DNA from: Symbiodinium natans
Lineage: Eukaryota; Sar; Dinophyceae; Suessiales; Symbiodiniaceae
DNA: 47,500 bases
Assembly: GCA_905221605.1 (NCBI GenBank)
Contig: CAJNDS010000104.1
Span: 1-47,500 of the forward strand
Direction: 5' to 3'
Shown: positions 11,274-24,963 of the stretch, in pieces
Layout: each line of letters starts with the position of its first letter
How positions within the stretch are numbered: position 1 is the stretch's first letter
Position numbers and translations under genes: made by a program
Notes under the pieces: model-generated
Database searches by the model: none
The model's input: only the letters and a program-made list of their open reading frames with translations
What the model was told of the DNA's origin: nothing

Positions 11274-14200
11274 TTGCAGCTCCCTTTCTGCTGCACCATT
11301 ACAAAAGCAAGCAGCTGCTTCGGACAAGCCCCTGATCCCCAAGCTTATGTTCTGCACGCTGCTCCCCAAAGTTCCTGGAACAAGGGCAGGCGCAGGCACG
11401 CTGACGAGACCCAGCTGCGTGAGCCCAGGGCTCAAACTTGCGACCCCAAAAATGGGGCCGTCTCGCGGCCCCAAAAATGGGGCCACGAAATGCACCCAGC
11501 TTCCCTTATTATAATGTGACATGAAAAGGCTGGAACTGCGACCCCAAAATTGGGGCCGCCTGGCGGCCCCAATTTTGGTGTCGCTAAATCTGCATTTTTC
11601 GAGCCCCTGCGCTCCCCAGATTGCGACGCTACAGCAACTCTGACCCACAGGCAAGCTCCTAGCGTGGAGATTTTTTTTTTAAGAACAACGACCCCCCACA
11701 GGCAGCTTTCTTGCGGAAGTGATCAACATAATAGAAACGGGCACCGTTGCAGCTCCCTTTCTGCTGCAGCATTACAAAAGCAAGCAGCTGCTTCGGACAA
11801 GCCCCTGATCCCCAAGCTTATGTTCTGCACGCTGCTCCCCAAGGTTCCTGGAACAAGGGCTGGCGCAGGCACGCTGACGAGACCCAGCTGCGTGAGCCCA
11901 GGGCTCAAACTTGCGACCCCAAAAATGGGGCCGTCTCGCGGCCCCAAAAATGGGGCCACGAAATGCACCCAGCTTCCCTTATTATAATGTGTAAATACAT
12001 GAAAAGGCTGGAACTGCGACCCCAAAATTGGGGCCGCCTGGCGGCCCCAATTTTGGTGTCGCTAAATCTGCATTTTTCGAGCCCCTGCGCTCCCCAGATT
12101 GCGACGCTACAGCAACTCTGACCCACAGGCAAGCTCCTAGCGTGGAGATTTTTTTTTTAAAGAACAACGACCCCCCACAGGCAGCTTTCTTGCGGAAGTG
12201 ATCAACATAATACAAACGGGCACCGAGGAGGCCACGCACAAGCGGAGGTGACTTTTGCACACAAAAGCGGACCCAGAATCTGGCCTCGGAACAATTTCCT
12301 GCGCAGACCCGGAGCACATATGGAAAACCTACTCCTGCGGAAAAATACAGCTGGGTTAGCCCCAGCGGCTCCTGGCTGCCTGGCCGCGTCACTTCTGATT
12401 CTCCCTGCCATCAGCATCCACCTCCACAACCTCACCTGGCAGCGCTGCAAAGCCGCACGACACACTGCGCCGCTTGCATCTTGCCTATCTGGACGAGCGC
12501 CGACCGCATCATGTGACAAATTCCAAAGTTTGAAGTAACGCTGAGGAAATCCATGGTGCCATGGAAGCTCATGGAAACCCTCGCTGAAGCTTCTAACATC
12601 TTTTTCCAAAGCCGTGCAAAGCATGAGAAAACCAATCGAAACCCCGCGGAGATTTTGCAGAAACCCTCACAAAGCTGAACTGGAAGCTTCAAAGACCTGC
12701 GCACGACCTATATAAGAAAACCCACAGAAACCCCGCGGAAACCCTCACACAGCCCTAAGAAACCCACGCAAACCCCTTCAAAGCTGTCAAAAACCATGGA
12801 AAACCCACGGTAACCTTCACAAGACATTAGAAAAACCTTCCGAGAGCTTCAAAAACCTACGCAAAATCTAACAAAACCCACTGAAACCCCGCAAACCTTA
12901 GCTTTTAAAAAAACCTAGGCAAAACTTGACAAAACCCACGGACATCTGCGGAAACCCTCACAAAACTTCAGAGAAATTCAAGGAAAACCTCCGGAAAGTT
13001 CAAAAACTGCGCGAAATCCCACGGAAACCCTCACGAAACCCTTGAGGAACCTACCAAAACCATCCAATAGGTTTTAACACACGCACGAAATCTAAGGAAA
13101 CCCACGGAAACCCCCAGAAACCCCGCGGAAACCCTCGCGAAACTGTAGGGAAACCCAGGGAAACCCTCCAGAAGCTTAACAAACATGAACGGAAACCCTG
13201 CGGAAACCCCTTTATCAGGACTGGATTCACCCTTTGGCAATTTACAAAGTTATTAAAAGGACAGGTGCAGGAAACCCGCCACCCAATCACCGCACGCCAA
13301 TGTCAGTATTATGCTACCGGTCGTCCCCTAAAGGGTGAAGGACGCAAGAGGTGTTCTTCTGCTTCTGGCCATCAACCGCAGCGCCGAAGGTGGGGCATGC
13401 CTGCTATACGAATCAATGGTCGCTGACCGTCTAAGAAGCACTTCGCGCCTTCAGGCAGAACGTCAAGGTACACATTGGTCTTTCACCAATCGGGTTCAGA
13501 AAAAGGAATACAGTCTACGTCTGCCTGGCTTCACCGTCCACGTCACAACTTGCTATAGAACAAGACTGACTTCCTGCCTCAGGGTTCACACTCAACCCAA
13601 GGACCTGACTGAAGGCATGACTGGTTTCTTGCACCCAAAGCTTTGACCCCGCGCATGGCTGTTGCTACAACCATACACTGCAGCTAGGCCACTAAGCAGC
13701 GCACGGATGAGCTTGGACACCTCCGGCCGCGCACCGGCCGGCCGCGCCTGCGCCCCGCAACGAATGTGAAGCCTCTCGCATCGCCAAAAATCGGCCTTGA
13801 AGACCTCGGCAACCTCCTCCACTGAGTACTTCGCTGAGCGAGTTGCGAAGGCTTGCGACACCTTGGAAGCACAAACATGGACCCTACGGACTATGTCTGG
13901 GCACTTTTTTCGGCCAACAAATCAGGCTCCGACGTGGCAGACATGGCGCAAGTACGCTAGCTGTGGCCTAGGAGCTGCTTGAGGCAAGAGAGCGCTCAGC
14001 GAGCAGCGGCTCAGATGCAATCTGTTGAAGACACATGGCCCGTAGGCGCAAAAATTAGCAAAAGTCTCTGAGAGTCTTGCAGATCTCAAAGCATCTTGAA
14101 AAAACAATCCGGCACAAAATCCGCAAAACAGGTCTACGTGCAAACAAAAGCGAAAGTACATTGCAAAAATAGCAAACAAACGCAAAACAACGCAAATCTC

Positions 14201-14283
14201 CGAAATCTCCTGTAAACAAGGAACAACATTTAGGGCTGCTAAACACAAGCTAAAAGACAACCGCATGAAAGGGGCCTCCACAG
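11274..14283. repeat. Array B, unit U3 (sub-block doubled, divergent markers)
   Basis: 3010-bp unit with sub-blocks 11274-11746 and 11747-12225. It carries an insertion GCTCCTGGCTGCCTGGC near 12367, shared only with U4. It also carries two marker clusters. The left one (about 13313-13403) has ATGCTACC and CCATCAACCGCAGCGCC. The right one (about 13585-13695) has GGTTCACACTC and GGCCACTAAG. These reappear separately in U7 and U6. Confidence 0.93.
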
Positions 14284-17200
14284 TTGCAGCTCCCTTTCTG
14301 CTGCAGCATTACAAAAGCAAGCAGCTGCTTCGGACAAGCCCCTGATCCCCAAGCTTATGTTCTGCACGCTGCTCCCCAAGGCTCCTGGAACAAGGGCAGG
14401 CGCAGGCACGCTGCCAGCGGCGTGAGCCCAGGGCTCAAACTTGCGACCCCAAAAATGGGGCCGTCTCGCGGCCCCAAAAATGGGGCCACGAAATGCACCC
14501 AGCTTCCCTTATTATAATGTGTAAATACATGAAAAGGCTGGAACTGCGACCCCAAAATTGGGGCCGCCTGGCGGCCCCAATTTTGGTGTCGCTAAATCTG
14601 CATTTTTCGAGCCCCTGCGCTCCCCAGATTGCGACGCTACAGCAACTCTGACCCACAGGCAAGCTCCTAGCGTGGAGATTTTTTTTTTTTAAAGAACAAC
14701 GACCCCCCACAGGCAGCTTTCTTGCGGAAGTGATCAACATAATAGAAACGGGCACCGTTGCAGCTCCCTTTCTGCTGCAGCATTACAAAAGCAAGCAGCT
14801 GCTTCGGACAAGCCCCTGATCCCCAAGCTTATGTTCTGCACGCTGCTCCCCAAGGCTCCTGGAACAAGGGCAGGCGCAGGCACGCTGCCAGCGGCGTGAG
14901 CCCAGGGCTCAAACTTGCGACCCCAAAAATGGGGCCGTCTCGTGGCCCCAAAAATGGGGTCACGAAATGCACCCAGCTTCCCTTATTATAATGTGTAAAT
15001 ACATGAAAAGGCTGGAACTGCGACCCCAAAATTGGGGCCGCCTGGCGGCCCCAATTTTGGTGTCGCTAAATCTGCATTTTTCGAGCCCCTGCGCTCCCCA
15101 GATTGCGACGCTACAGCAACTCTGACCCACAGGCAAGCTCCTAGCGTGGAGATTTTTTTTTTAAAGAACAACGACCCCCCACAGGCAGCTTTCTTGCGGA
15201 AGTGATCAACATAATAGAAACGGGCACCGAGGAGGCCACGCACAAGCGGACGTGACTTTTGCACACAAAAGCGGACCCAGAATCTGGCCTCGGAACAATT
15301 TCCTGCGCAAAGACCCGGAGCACATATGGAAAACCTACTCCTGCGGAAAAATACAGCTGGGTTAGCCCCAGCGGCTCCTGGCTGCCTGGCCGCATCACTT
15401 CTGCTTCTCCCTGCCATCAGCATCCACCTCCACAACCTCACCTAGCAGTGCTGCAAAGCCGCACGACAAACTGCGCCGCTTGCATCTTGCCTATCTGGAC
15501 GAGCGCCGACCGCATCATGTGACAAATTCCAAAGCTTGAAGTAACGCTGAGGAAATCCATGGTGCCATGGAAGCTCATGGAAACCCTCGCTGAAGCTTCT
15601 GACATCTTTTGCCAAAGCCGCAAAGCATGAGAAAACCAATCGAAACCCCGCGGAGATTTTGCAGGAACCCTCACAAAGCTCCACTGGAAGCTTTAAAGAC
15701 CTGCGCGCGACCTATATAAGAAAACCCACAGAAACCCCGCGGAAACCCTCACACAGCCCTAAGAAACCCACGGAAACCCCTTCAAAGCTGTCAAAAACCA
15801 TGGAAAACCCACGGTAACCTTCACAAGACATTAGAAAAACCTTCCGAGAGCTTCAAAACCTACGCAAAATCTAACAAAACCCACTGAAACCCCGCAAACC
15901 TTAGAAAACCCCAGGGAAACCATCTGAAAGCTTTTAAAAAACCAAGGCAAAACTTGACAAAACCCACGGACATCCGCGGAAACCCTCACAAAACTTTAGA
16001 GAAATTCAAGGAAAACCTCCGGAAAGTTCAAAAACTGCACGAAATCCCACGGAAACCCTCACGAAACCCTTGAGGAACCTACCAAAACCATCCAATAAGT
16101 CTTAACACATGCACGAAATCTAAGGAACCCCACGGAAACCCCCAGAAACCCCGCGGAAACCCTCGCGAAACTGTAGGGAAACCCAGGGAAACCCTCCAGA
16201 AGCTTAACAAACATGAACGGAAACCCTGCGGAAACCCCTTTATCAGGACTGGATTCACCCTTTGGCAATTTACAAAGTTATTAAAGGACAGGTGCAGGAA
16301 ACCCGCCACCCAATCACCGCACGCCAATGTCAGTATTATACTACCGGTCGTCCCCTAAAGGGTGAAGGACGCAAGAGATGTTCTTCTGCTTCTGGCGAGG
16401 ACCTCTGTCAACCGGAGCGCCGAAGCTGGGGCATGCCTGCCATACGAATCAATGGTCGCTGACCGTCTAAGAAGCACTTCGCGCCTTCAGGCAGAACGTC
16501 AAGGTACACATTGGTCTTTCACCAATCGGGTTCAGAAAAAGGAATACAGTCTATGTCTGCCTGGCTTCACCGTCCACGTCACAACTTGCTATAGAACAAG
16601 ACTGACTTCCTGCCTCAGGGTTCATGTCAAACTCAACCCAAGGACCTGACTGAAGGCATGACTGGTTTCTTGCACCCAAAGCTTTGACCCCGCGCATGGC
16701 TGTGGCTACAACCATACACTGCAGCTGGGCCACCAAGCAGCGCACGGATGAGCTTGGACACCTCCGGCCGCGCAGCGGCCGGCCGCGCCTGCGCCCCGCA
16801 ACGAATGTGAAGCCTCTCGCATCGCCAAAAATCGGCCTTGAAGACCTCGGCAACCTCCTCCACTGAGTACTTCGCTGAGCGAGTTGCGAAGGGCTTGCGA
16901 CAACTTGGAAGCACAAACATGGACCCTACGGACTATGTCTGGGCACTTTTTTCGGCCAACAAATCAGGCTCCGACGTGGCAGACATGGCGCAAGTACGCT
17001 AGCTGTGGCCTAGGAGCTGCTTGAGGCAAGAGCGCTCAGCGAGCAGCGGCTCAGATGCAATCTGTTGAAGACACATGGCCCGTAGGCGCAAAAATTAGCA
17101 AAAGTCTCTGAGAGTCTTGCAGATCTCAAGGCATCTTGAAAAAACAATCCGGCACAAAATCCAGCAAAACAGGTCTACGTGCAAACAAAAGCAAAAGTAC

Positions 17201-17324
17201 ATTGCAAAAATAGCAAACAAACGCAAAACAACGCAAATCTCCGAAATGTCCTGTAAACAAGGAACAACATTTAGGGCTGCTAAACACAAGCTAAAAGACA
17301 ACCGCATGAAAGTGGCCTCCACAG
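14284..17324. repeat. Array B, unit U4 (sub-block doubled)
   Basis: 3041-bp unit with sub-blocks 14284-14757 and 14758-15229. Both sub-blocks share the variant CTGCCAGCGGCGTGAGCCC, so here the doubling or its homogenisation came after that change. It shares the extra GCTCCTGGCTGCC segment (near 15373) and the CACCGAGGAGG variant with U3. It is the last unit with a doubled sub-block. Confidence 0.93.
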
Positions 17325-19894
17325 TTGCAGCTCCCTTTCTGCTGCAGCATTACAAAAGCAAGCAGCTGCTTCGGACAAGCCCCTGATCCCCAAGCTTATT
17401 CTGCACGCTGCTCCCCAAGGTTCCTGGAACAAGGGCAGGCGCAAGCACGCTGACGAGACCCAGCTGCGTGAGCCCAGGGCTCAAACTTGCGACCCCAAAA
17501 ATGGGGCCGTCTCGCGGCCCCAAAAATGGGGCCACGAAATGCACCCAGCTTCCCTTATTATAATGTGACATGAAAAGGCTGGAACTGCGACCCCAAAATT
17601 GGGGCCGCCTGGCGGCCCCAATTTTGGTGTCGCTAAATCTGCATTTTTCGAGCCCCTGCGCTCCCCAGATTGCGACGCTACAGCAACTCTGACCCACAGG
17701 CAAGCTGCTAGCGTGGAGAACTTTTTTTTAAAGAACAACGACCCTCCACAGGCAGCTTTCTTGCGGAAGTGATCAACATAATAGAAACGGGCACCGGGGA
17801 GGCCACGCACAAGCGGACGTGACTTTTGCACACAAAAGCGGACCCAGAATCTGGCCTCGGAACAATTTCCTGCGCAAAGACCCGGAGCACATATGGAAAA
17901 CCTACTCGGACCTACTCCTGCGGAAAAATACAGCTGGGTTAGCCCCAGCGGTCACTTCTGATTCTCCCTGCGCCATCAGCATCCACCTCCGCAACCTCAC
18001 CTGGCAGCGCTGCAAAGCCGCACGACACACTGCGCCTCTTGCATCTTGCCTATCTGGACGAGCGCCGACCGCATCATGTGACAAATTCCAAAGCTTGAAG
18101 TAACGCTGAGGAAATCCATGGTGCCATGGAAGCTCATGGAAATATGGAACCCCTCGCTGAAGCTTCTGACATCTTTTTCCAAAGCCGCGCAAAGCATGAG
18201 AAAACCAATCGAAACCCCGCGGAGATTTTGCAGGAACCCTCACAAAGCTCCACTGGAAGCTTTAAAGACCTGCGCACGACCTATATAAGAAAACCCACAG
18301 AAACCCCGCGGAAACCCTCACACAGCCCTAAGAAACCCACGGAAACCCTTCAAAGCTGTCAAAAACCATGGAAAACCCACGGTAACCTTCACAAGACATT
18401 AGAAAAACCTTCCGAGAGCTTCAAAAACCTACGCAAAATCTAACAAAACCCACTGAAACCCCGCAAACCTTAAAAAACCCCAGGGAAACCATCTGAAAGC
18501 TTTTAAAAAACCAAGGCAAAACTTGACAAAACCCACGGACATCCGCGGAAACCCTCACAAAACTTTAGAGAAATTCAAGGAAAACCTCCGGAAAGTTCAA
18601 AAACTGCACAAAATCCCACGGAAACCCTCACGAAACCCTTGAGGAACCTACCAAAACCATCCAATAGGTTTTAACACATGCACGAAATCTAAGGAAACCC
18701 ACGGAAACCCTCAGAAACCCCGCGGAAACCCTCGCGAAACTGTAGGGAAACCCAGGGAAACCCTCCAGAAGCTTAACAAACATGAACGGAAACCCTGCGG
18801 AAACCCCTTTATCAGGACTGGATTCACCCTTTGGCAATTTACAAAGTTATAAAGGACAGGTGCAGGAAACCCGCCACCCAATCACCGCACGCCAATGTCA
18901 GTATTATACTACCGGTCGTCCCCTAAAGGGTGAAGGACGCAAGAGGTGTTCTTCTGCTTCTGGCGAGGACCTGTGTCAACCGGAGCGCCGAAGCTGGGGC
19001 ACGCCTGCCATACGAATCAATGGTCGCTGACCGTCTAAGAAGCACTTCGCGCCTTCAGGCAGAACGTCAAGGTACACATTGGTCTTTCACCAATCGGGTT
19101 CAGAAAAAGGAATACAGTCTACGTCTGCCTGGCTTCACCGTCCACGTCACAACTTGCTATAGAACAAGACTGACTTCCTGCCTCAGGGTTCATGTCAGAC
19201 TCAACCCAAGGACCTGACGGAAGGCATGACTGGTTTCTTGCACCCAAAGCTTTGACCCCGCGCATGGCTGTTGCTACAACCATACACAGCTAGGCCACCA
19301 AGCAGCGCCGCACGGATGAGCTTGGACACCTCCGGCCGCGCACCGGCCGGCCGCGCCTGCGCCCCGCAACGAATGTGAAGCCTCTCGCATCGCCAAAAAT
19401 CGGCCTTGAAGACCTCGGCAACCTCCTCCACTGAGTACTTCGCTGAGCGAGTTGCGAAGGGCTTGCGACACCTTGGAAGCACAAACATGGACCCTACGGA
19501 CTATGTCTGGGCACTTCTTTCGGCCAACAAATCAGGCTCCGACGTGGCAGACATGGCGCAAGTACGCTAGCTGTGGCCTAGGAGCTGCTTGAGGCAAGAG
19601 AGCGCTCAGCGAGCAGCGGCTCAGATGCAATCTGTTGAAGACACATGGCCCGTAGGCGCAAAACTTAGCAAAAGTCTCTGAGAGTCTTGCAGATCTCAAG
19701 GCATCTTGAAAAAACAATCCGGCACAAAATCCAGCAAAACAGGTCTACGTGCAAACAAAAGCAAAAGTACATTGCAAAAATAGCAAACAAACGCAATTCA
19801 ACGCAAATCTCCGAAATCTCCTGTAAACAAGGAACAACATTTAGGGCTGCTAAACACAAGCTAAAAGACAACCGCATGAAAGTGGCCTCCACAG
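17325..19894. repeat. Array B, unit U5 (single sub-block)
   Basis: 2570-bp unit, the first of the short type with only one sub-block. It carries the variants CAAAACTTAGC (near 19660) and CGCAATTCAACGC (near 19795). The second is also found in U7, U8 and U10 but not in U6 or U9. Confidence 0.93.
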
Positions 19895-22392
19895 TTGCAG
19901 CTCCCTTTCTGCTGCAGCATTACAAAAGCAAGCAGCTGCTTCGGACAAGCCCCTGATCCCCAAGCTTATGTTCTGCACACTGCTCCCCAAGGTTCCTGGA
20001 ACAAGGGCAGGCGCAGGCACGCTGACGAGACCCAGCTGCGTGAGCCCAGGGCTCAAACTTGCGACCCCAAAAATGGGGCCGTCTCGCGGCCCCAAAAATG
20101 GGGCCAGGAAATGCACCCAGCTTCCCTTATTATAATGTGTAAATACATGAAAAGGCTGGAACTGCGACCCCAAAATTGGGGCCGCCTGGCGGCCCCAATT
20201 TTGGCGTCGCTAAATCTGCATTTTTCGAGCCCCTGGGCTCCCCAGATTGCGACGCTACAGCAACTCTGACCCACAGGCAAGCTCCTAGCGTGGAGAATTT
20301 TTGTTTTTAAAGAACAACGACCCTCCACAGGCAGCTTTCTTGCGGAAGTGATCAACATAATAGAAACGGGCACCGGGGAGGCCACACACAAGCGGACGTG
20401 ACTTTTGCACACAAAAGTGGACCCAGAATCTGGCCTCGGAACAATTTCCTGCGCAAAGACCCGGAGCACATATGGAAAACCTACTCGGACCTACTCCTGC
20501 GGAAAAATACAGCTGGGTTAGCCCCAGCGGTCACTTCTGATTCTCCCTGCGCCATCAGCATCCACCTCCGCAACCTCACCTGGCAGCGCTGCAAAGCCGC
20601 ACGACACACTGCGCCTCTTGCATCTTGCCTATCTGGACGAGCGCCGACCGCATCATGTGACAAATTCCAAAGCTTGAAGTAACGCTGAGGAAATCCATGG
20701 TGCCATGGAAGCTCATGGAAATATGGAACCCCTCGCTGAAGCTTCTGACATCTTTTTCCAAAGCCGCGCAAAGCATGAGAAAACCAATCGAAACCCCGCG
20801 GAGATTTTGCAGGAACCCTCACAAAGCTCCACTGGAAGCTTTAAAGACCTGCGCACGACCTATATAAGAAAACCCACAGAAACCCCGCGGAAACCCTCAC
20901 ACAGCCCTAAGAAACCCACGGAAACCCCTTTCAAAGCTGTCAAAAACCATGGAAAACCCACGGGTAACCTTCACAAGACATTAGAAAAACCTTCCGAGAG
21001 CTTCAAAAACCTACGCAAAATCTAACAAAACCCACTGAAACCCCGCAAACCTTAGAAAACCCCAGGGAAACCATCTGAAAGCTTTCAAAACACCAAGGCA
21101 AAACTTGACAAAACCCACGGACATCCGCGGAAACCCTCACAAAACTTTAGAGAAATTCAAGGAAAACCTCCGGAAAGTTCAAAAACTGCACGAAATCCCA
21201 CGAAAACCCCTCACGAAACCCTTGAGGAACCTACCAAAACCATCCAATAGGTTTTAACACATGCACCCTCCAGAAGCTTAACAAACATGAACGGAAACCC
21301 TGCGGAAACCCCTTTATCAGGACTGGATTCACCCTTTGGCAATATACAAAGTTATTAAAGGACAGGTGCAGGAAACCCGCCACCCAATCACCGCACGCCA
21401 ATGTCAGTATTATACTACCGGTCGTCCCCTAAAGGGTGAAGGACGCAAGAGGTGTTCTTCTGCTTCTGGCGAGGACCTGTGTCAACCGGAGCGCCGAAGC
21501 TGGGGCACGCCTGCCATACGAATCAATGGTCGCTGACCGTCTAAGAAGCACTTCGCGCCTTCAGGCAGAACGTCAAGGTACACATTGGTCTTTCACCAAT
21601 CGGGTTCAGAAAAAGGAATACAGTCTACGTCTGCCTGGCTTCACCGTCCACGTCACAACTTGCTATAGAACAAGACTGACTTCCTGCCTCAGGGTTCACA
21701 CTCAACCCAAGGACCTGACTGAAGGCATGACTGGTTTCTTGCACCCAAAGCTTTGACCCCGCGCATGGCTGTTGCTACAACCATACACTGCAGCTAGGCC
21801 ACTAAGCAGCGCACGGATGAGCTTGGACACCTCCGGCCGCGCACCGGCCGGCCGCGCCTGCGCCCCGCAACGAATGTGAAGCCTCTCGCATCGCCAAAAA
21901 TCGGCCTTGAATACCTCGGCAACCTCCTCCACTGAGTACTTCGCTGAGCGAGTTGCGAAGGGCTTGCGACACCTTGGAAGCACAAACATGGACCCTACGG
22001 ACTATGTCTGGTCACTTTTTTCGGCCAACAAATCAGGCTCCGACGTGGCAGACATGGCGCAAGTACGCTAGCTGTGGCCTAGGAGCTGCTTGAAGCAAGA
22101 GCGCTCAGCGAGCAGCGGCTCAGATGCAATCTGTTGAAGACACATGGCCCGTAGGCGCAAAAATTAGCAAAAGTCTCTGAGAGTCTTGCAGATCTCAAGG
22201 CATCTTGAAAAAACAATCCGGCACAAAATCCAGCAAAACAGGTCTACGTGTAAACAAAAGCAAAAGTACATTGCAAAAATAGCAAACAAACGCAAAACAA
22301 CGCAAATCTCCGAAATCTCCTGTAAACAAGGAACAACATTTAGGGCTGCTAAACACAAGCTAAAGACAACCGCATGAAAGTGGCCTCCACAG
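19895..22392. repeat. Array B, unit U6 (single sub-block, internal deletion)
   Basis: 2498-bp unit. It is about 80 bp short because the sequence jumps from ACACATGCA to CCCTCCAG near 21266, inside the GAAACCC-rich segment. Left of about 21540 it is of the common type. From about 21690 it carries the right-hand U3 markers GGTTCACACTC and GGCCACTAAG. Confidence 0.93.
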
Positions 22393-24963
22393 TTGCAGCT
22401 CCCTTTCTGCTGCAGCATTACAAAAGCAAGCAGCTGCTTCGGACAAGCCCCTGATCCCCAAGCTTATGTTCTGCACGCTGCTCCCCAACGTTCCTGGAAC
22501 AAGGGCAGGCACAGGCACGCTGACGAGACCCAGCTGCGTGAGCCCAGGGCTCAAACTTGCGACCCCAAAAATGGGGCCGTCTCGCGGCCCCAAAAATGGG
22601 GCCAGGAAATGCACCCAGCTTCCCTTATTATAATGTGTAAATACATGAAAAGGCTGGAACTGCGACCCCAAAATTGGGGCCGCCTGGCGGCCCCAATTTT
22701 GGCGTCGCTAAATCTGCATTTTTCGAGCCCCTGGGCTCCCCAGATTGCGACGCTACAGCAACTCTGACCCACAGGCAAGCTCCTAGCGTGGAGAATTTTT
22801 GTTTTTAAAGAACAACGACCCTCCACAGGCAGCTTTCTTGCGGAAGTGATCAACATAATAGAAACGGGCACCGGGGAGGCCACACACAAGCGGACGTGAC
22901 TTTTGCACACAAAAGTGGACCCAGAATCTGGCCTCGGAACAATTTCCTGCGCAAAGACCCGGAGCACATATGGAAAACCTACTCGGACCTACTCCTGCGG
23001 AAAAATACAGCTGGGTTAGCCCCAGCGGTCACTTCTGATTCTCCCTGCGCCATCAGCATCCACCTCCGCAACCTCACCTGGCAGCGCTGCAAAGCCGCAC
23101 GACACACTGCGCCTCTTGCATCTTGCCTATCTGGACGAGCGCCGACCGCATCATGTGACAAATTCCAAAGCTTGAAGTAACGCTGAGGAAATCCATGGTG
23201 CCATGGAAGCTCATGGAAATATGGAACCCCTCGCTGAAGCTTCTGACATCTTTTTCCAAAGCCGCGCAAAGCATGAGAAAACCAATCGAAACCCCGCGGA
23301 GATTTTGCAGGAACCCTCACAAAGCTCCACTGGAAGCTTTAAAGACCTGCGCACGACCTATATAAGAAAACCCACAGAAACCCCGCGGAAACCCTCACAC
23401 AGCCCTAAGAAACCCACGGAAACCCCTTTCAAAGCTGTCAAAAACCATGGAAAACCCACGGGTAACCTTCACAAGACATTAGAAAAACCTTCCGAGAGCT
23501 TCAAAAACCTACGCAAAATCTAACAAAACCCACTGAAACCCCGCAAACCTTAGAAAACCCCAGGGAAACCATCTGAAAGTTTTAAAAAACCAAGGCAAAA
23601 CTTGACAAAACCCACGGACATCCGCGGAGACCCTCACAAAACTTTAGAGAAACTCAAAGAAAACCTCCGGAAAGTTCAAAAACTGCACGAAATCCCACGG
23701 AAACCCTCACGAAACCCTTGAGGAACCTACCAAAACCATCCCAATAGGTTTTAACACATGCACGAAATCTAAGGAAACCCACGGAAACCCCCAGAAACCC
23801 CGCGGAAACCCTCGCGAAACTGTAGGGAAACCCAGGGAAACCCTCCAGAAGCTTAACAAACATGAACGGAAACCCTGCGGAACCCCCTTTATCAGGACTG
23901 GATTCACCCTTTGGCAATTTACAAAGTTATTAAAGGACAGGTGCAGGAAACCCGCCACCCAATCACCGCACGCCAATGTCAGTATTATGCTACCGGTCGT
24001 CCCCTAAAGGGTGAAGGACGCAAGAGGTGTTCTTCTGCTTCTGGCCATCAACCGCAGCGCCGAAGGTGGGGCATGCCTGCTATACGAATCAATGGTCGCT
24101 GACCGTCTAAGAAGCACTTCGCGCCTTCAGGCAGAACGTCAAGGTACACATTGGTCTTTCACCAATCGGGTTCAGAAAAAGGAATACAGTCTACGTCTGC
24201 CTGGCTTCACCGTCCACGTCACAACTTGCTATAGAACAAGACTGACTTCCTGCCTCAGGGTTCATGTCAGACTCAACCCAAGGACCTGACTGAAGGCATG
24301 ACTGGTTTCTTGCACCCAAAGCTTTGACCCCGCGCATGGCTGTTGCTACAACCATACACAGCTAGGCCACCAAGCAGCGCACGGATGAGCTTGGACACCT
24401 CCGGCCGCGCACCGGCCGGCCGCGCAAGCGCCCCGCAACGAATGTGAAGCCTCTCGCATCGCCAAAAAACGGCCTTGAAGACCTCGGCAACCTCCTCCAC
24501 TGAGTACTTCGCTGAGCGAGTTGCGAAGGGCTTGCGACACCTTGGAAGCACAAACATGGACCCTACGGACTATGTCTGGGCACTTTTTTCGGCCAACAAA
24601 TCAGGCTCCGACGGGGCAGACATGGCGCAAGTACGCTAGCTGTGGCCTAGGAGCTGCTTGAGGCAAGAGAGCGCTCAGCGAGCAGCGGCTCAGATGCAAT
24701 CTGTTGAAGACACATGGCCCGTAGGCGCAAAACTTAGCAAAAGTCTCTGAGAGTCTTGCAGATCTCAAGGCATCTTGAAAAAACAATCCGGCACAAAATC
24801 CAGCAAAACAGGTCTACGTGCAAACAAAAGCAAAAGTACATTGCAAAAATAGCAAACAAACGCAATTCAACGCAAATCTCCGAAATCTCCTGTAAACAAG
24901 GAACAACATTTAGGGCTGCTAAACACAAGCTAAAAGACAACCGCATGAAAGTGGCCTCCACAG
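22393..24963. repeat. Array B, unit U7 (single sub-block)
   Basis: 2571-bp unit. It carries the left-hand U3 markers ATGCTACC and CCATCAACCGCAGCGCC at about 23986-24062, but the common sequence at the right-hand marker site. It also has CGCGCAAGCGCC (shared with U8 and U9) and GACGGGGCAGAC (shared with U8). Confidence 0.93.
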
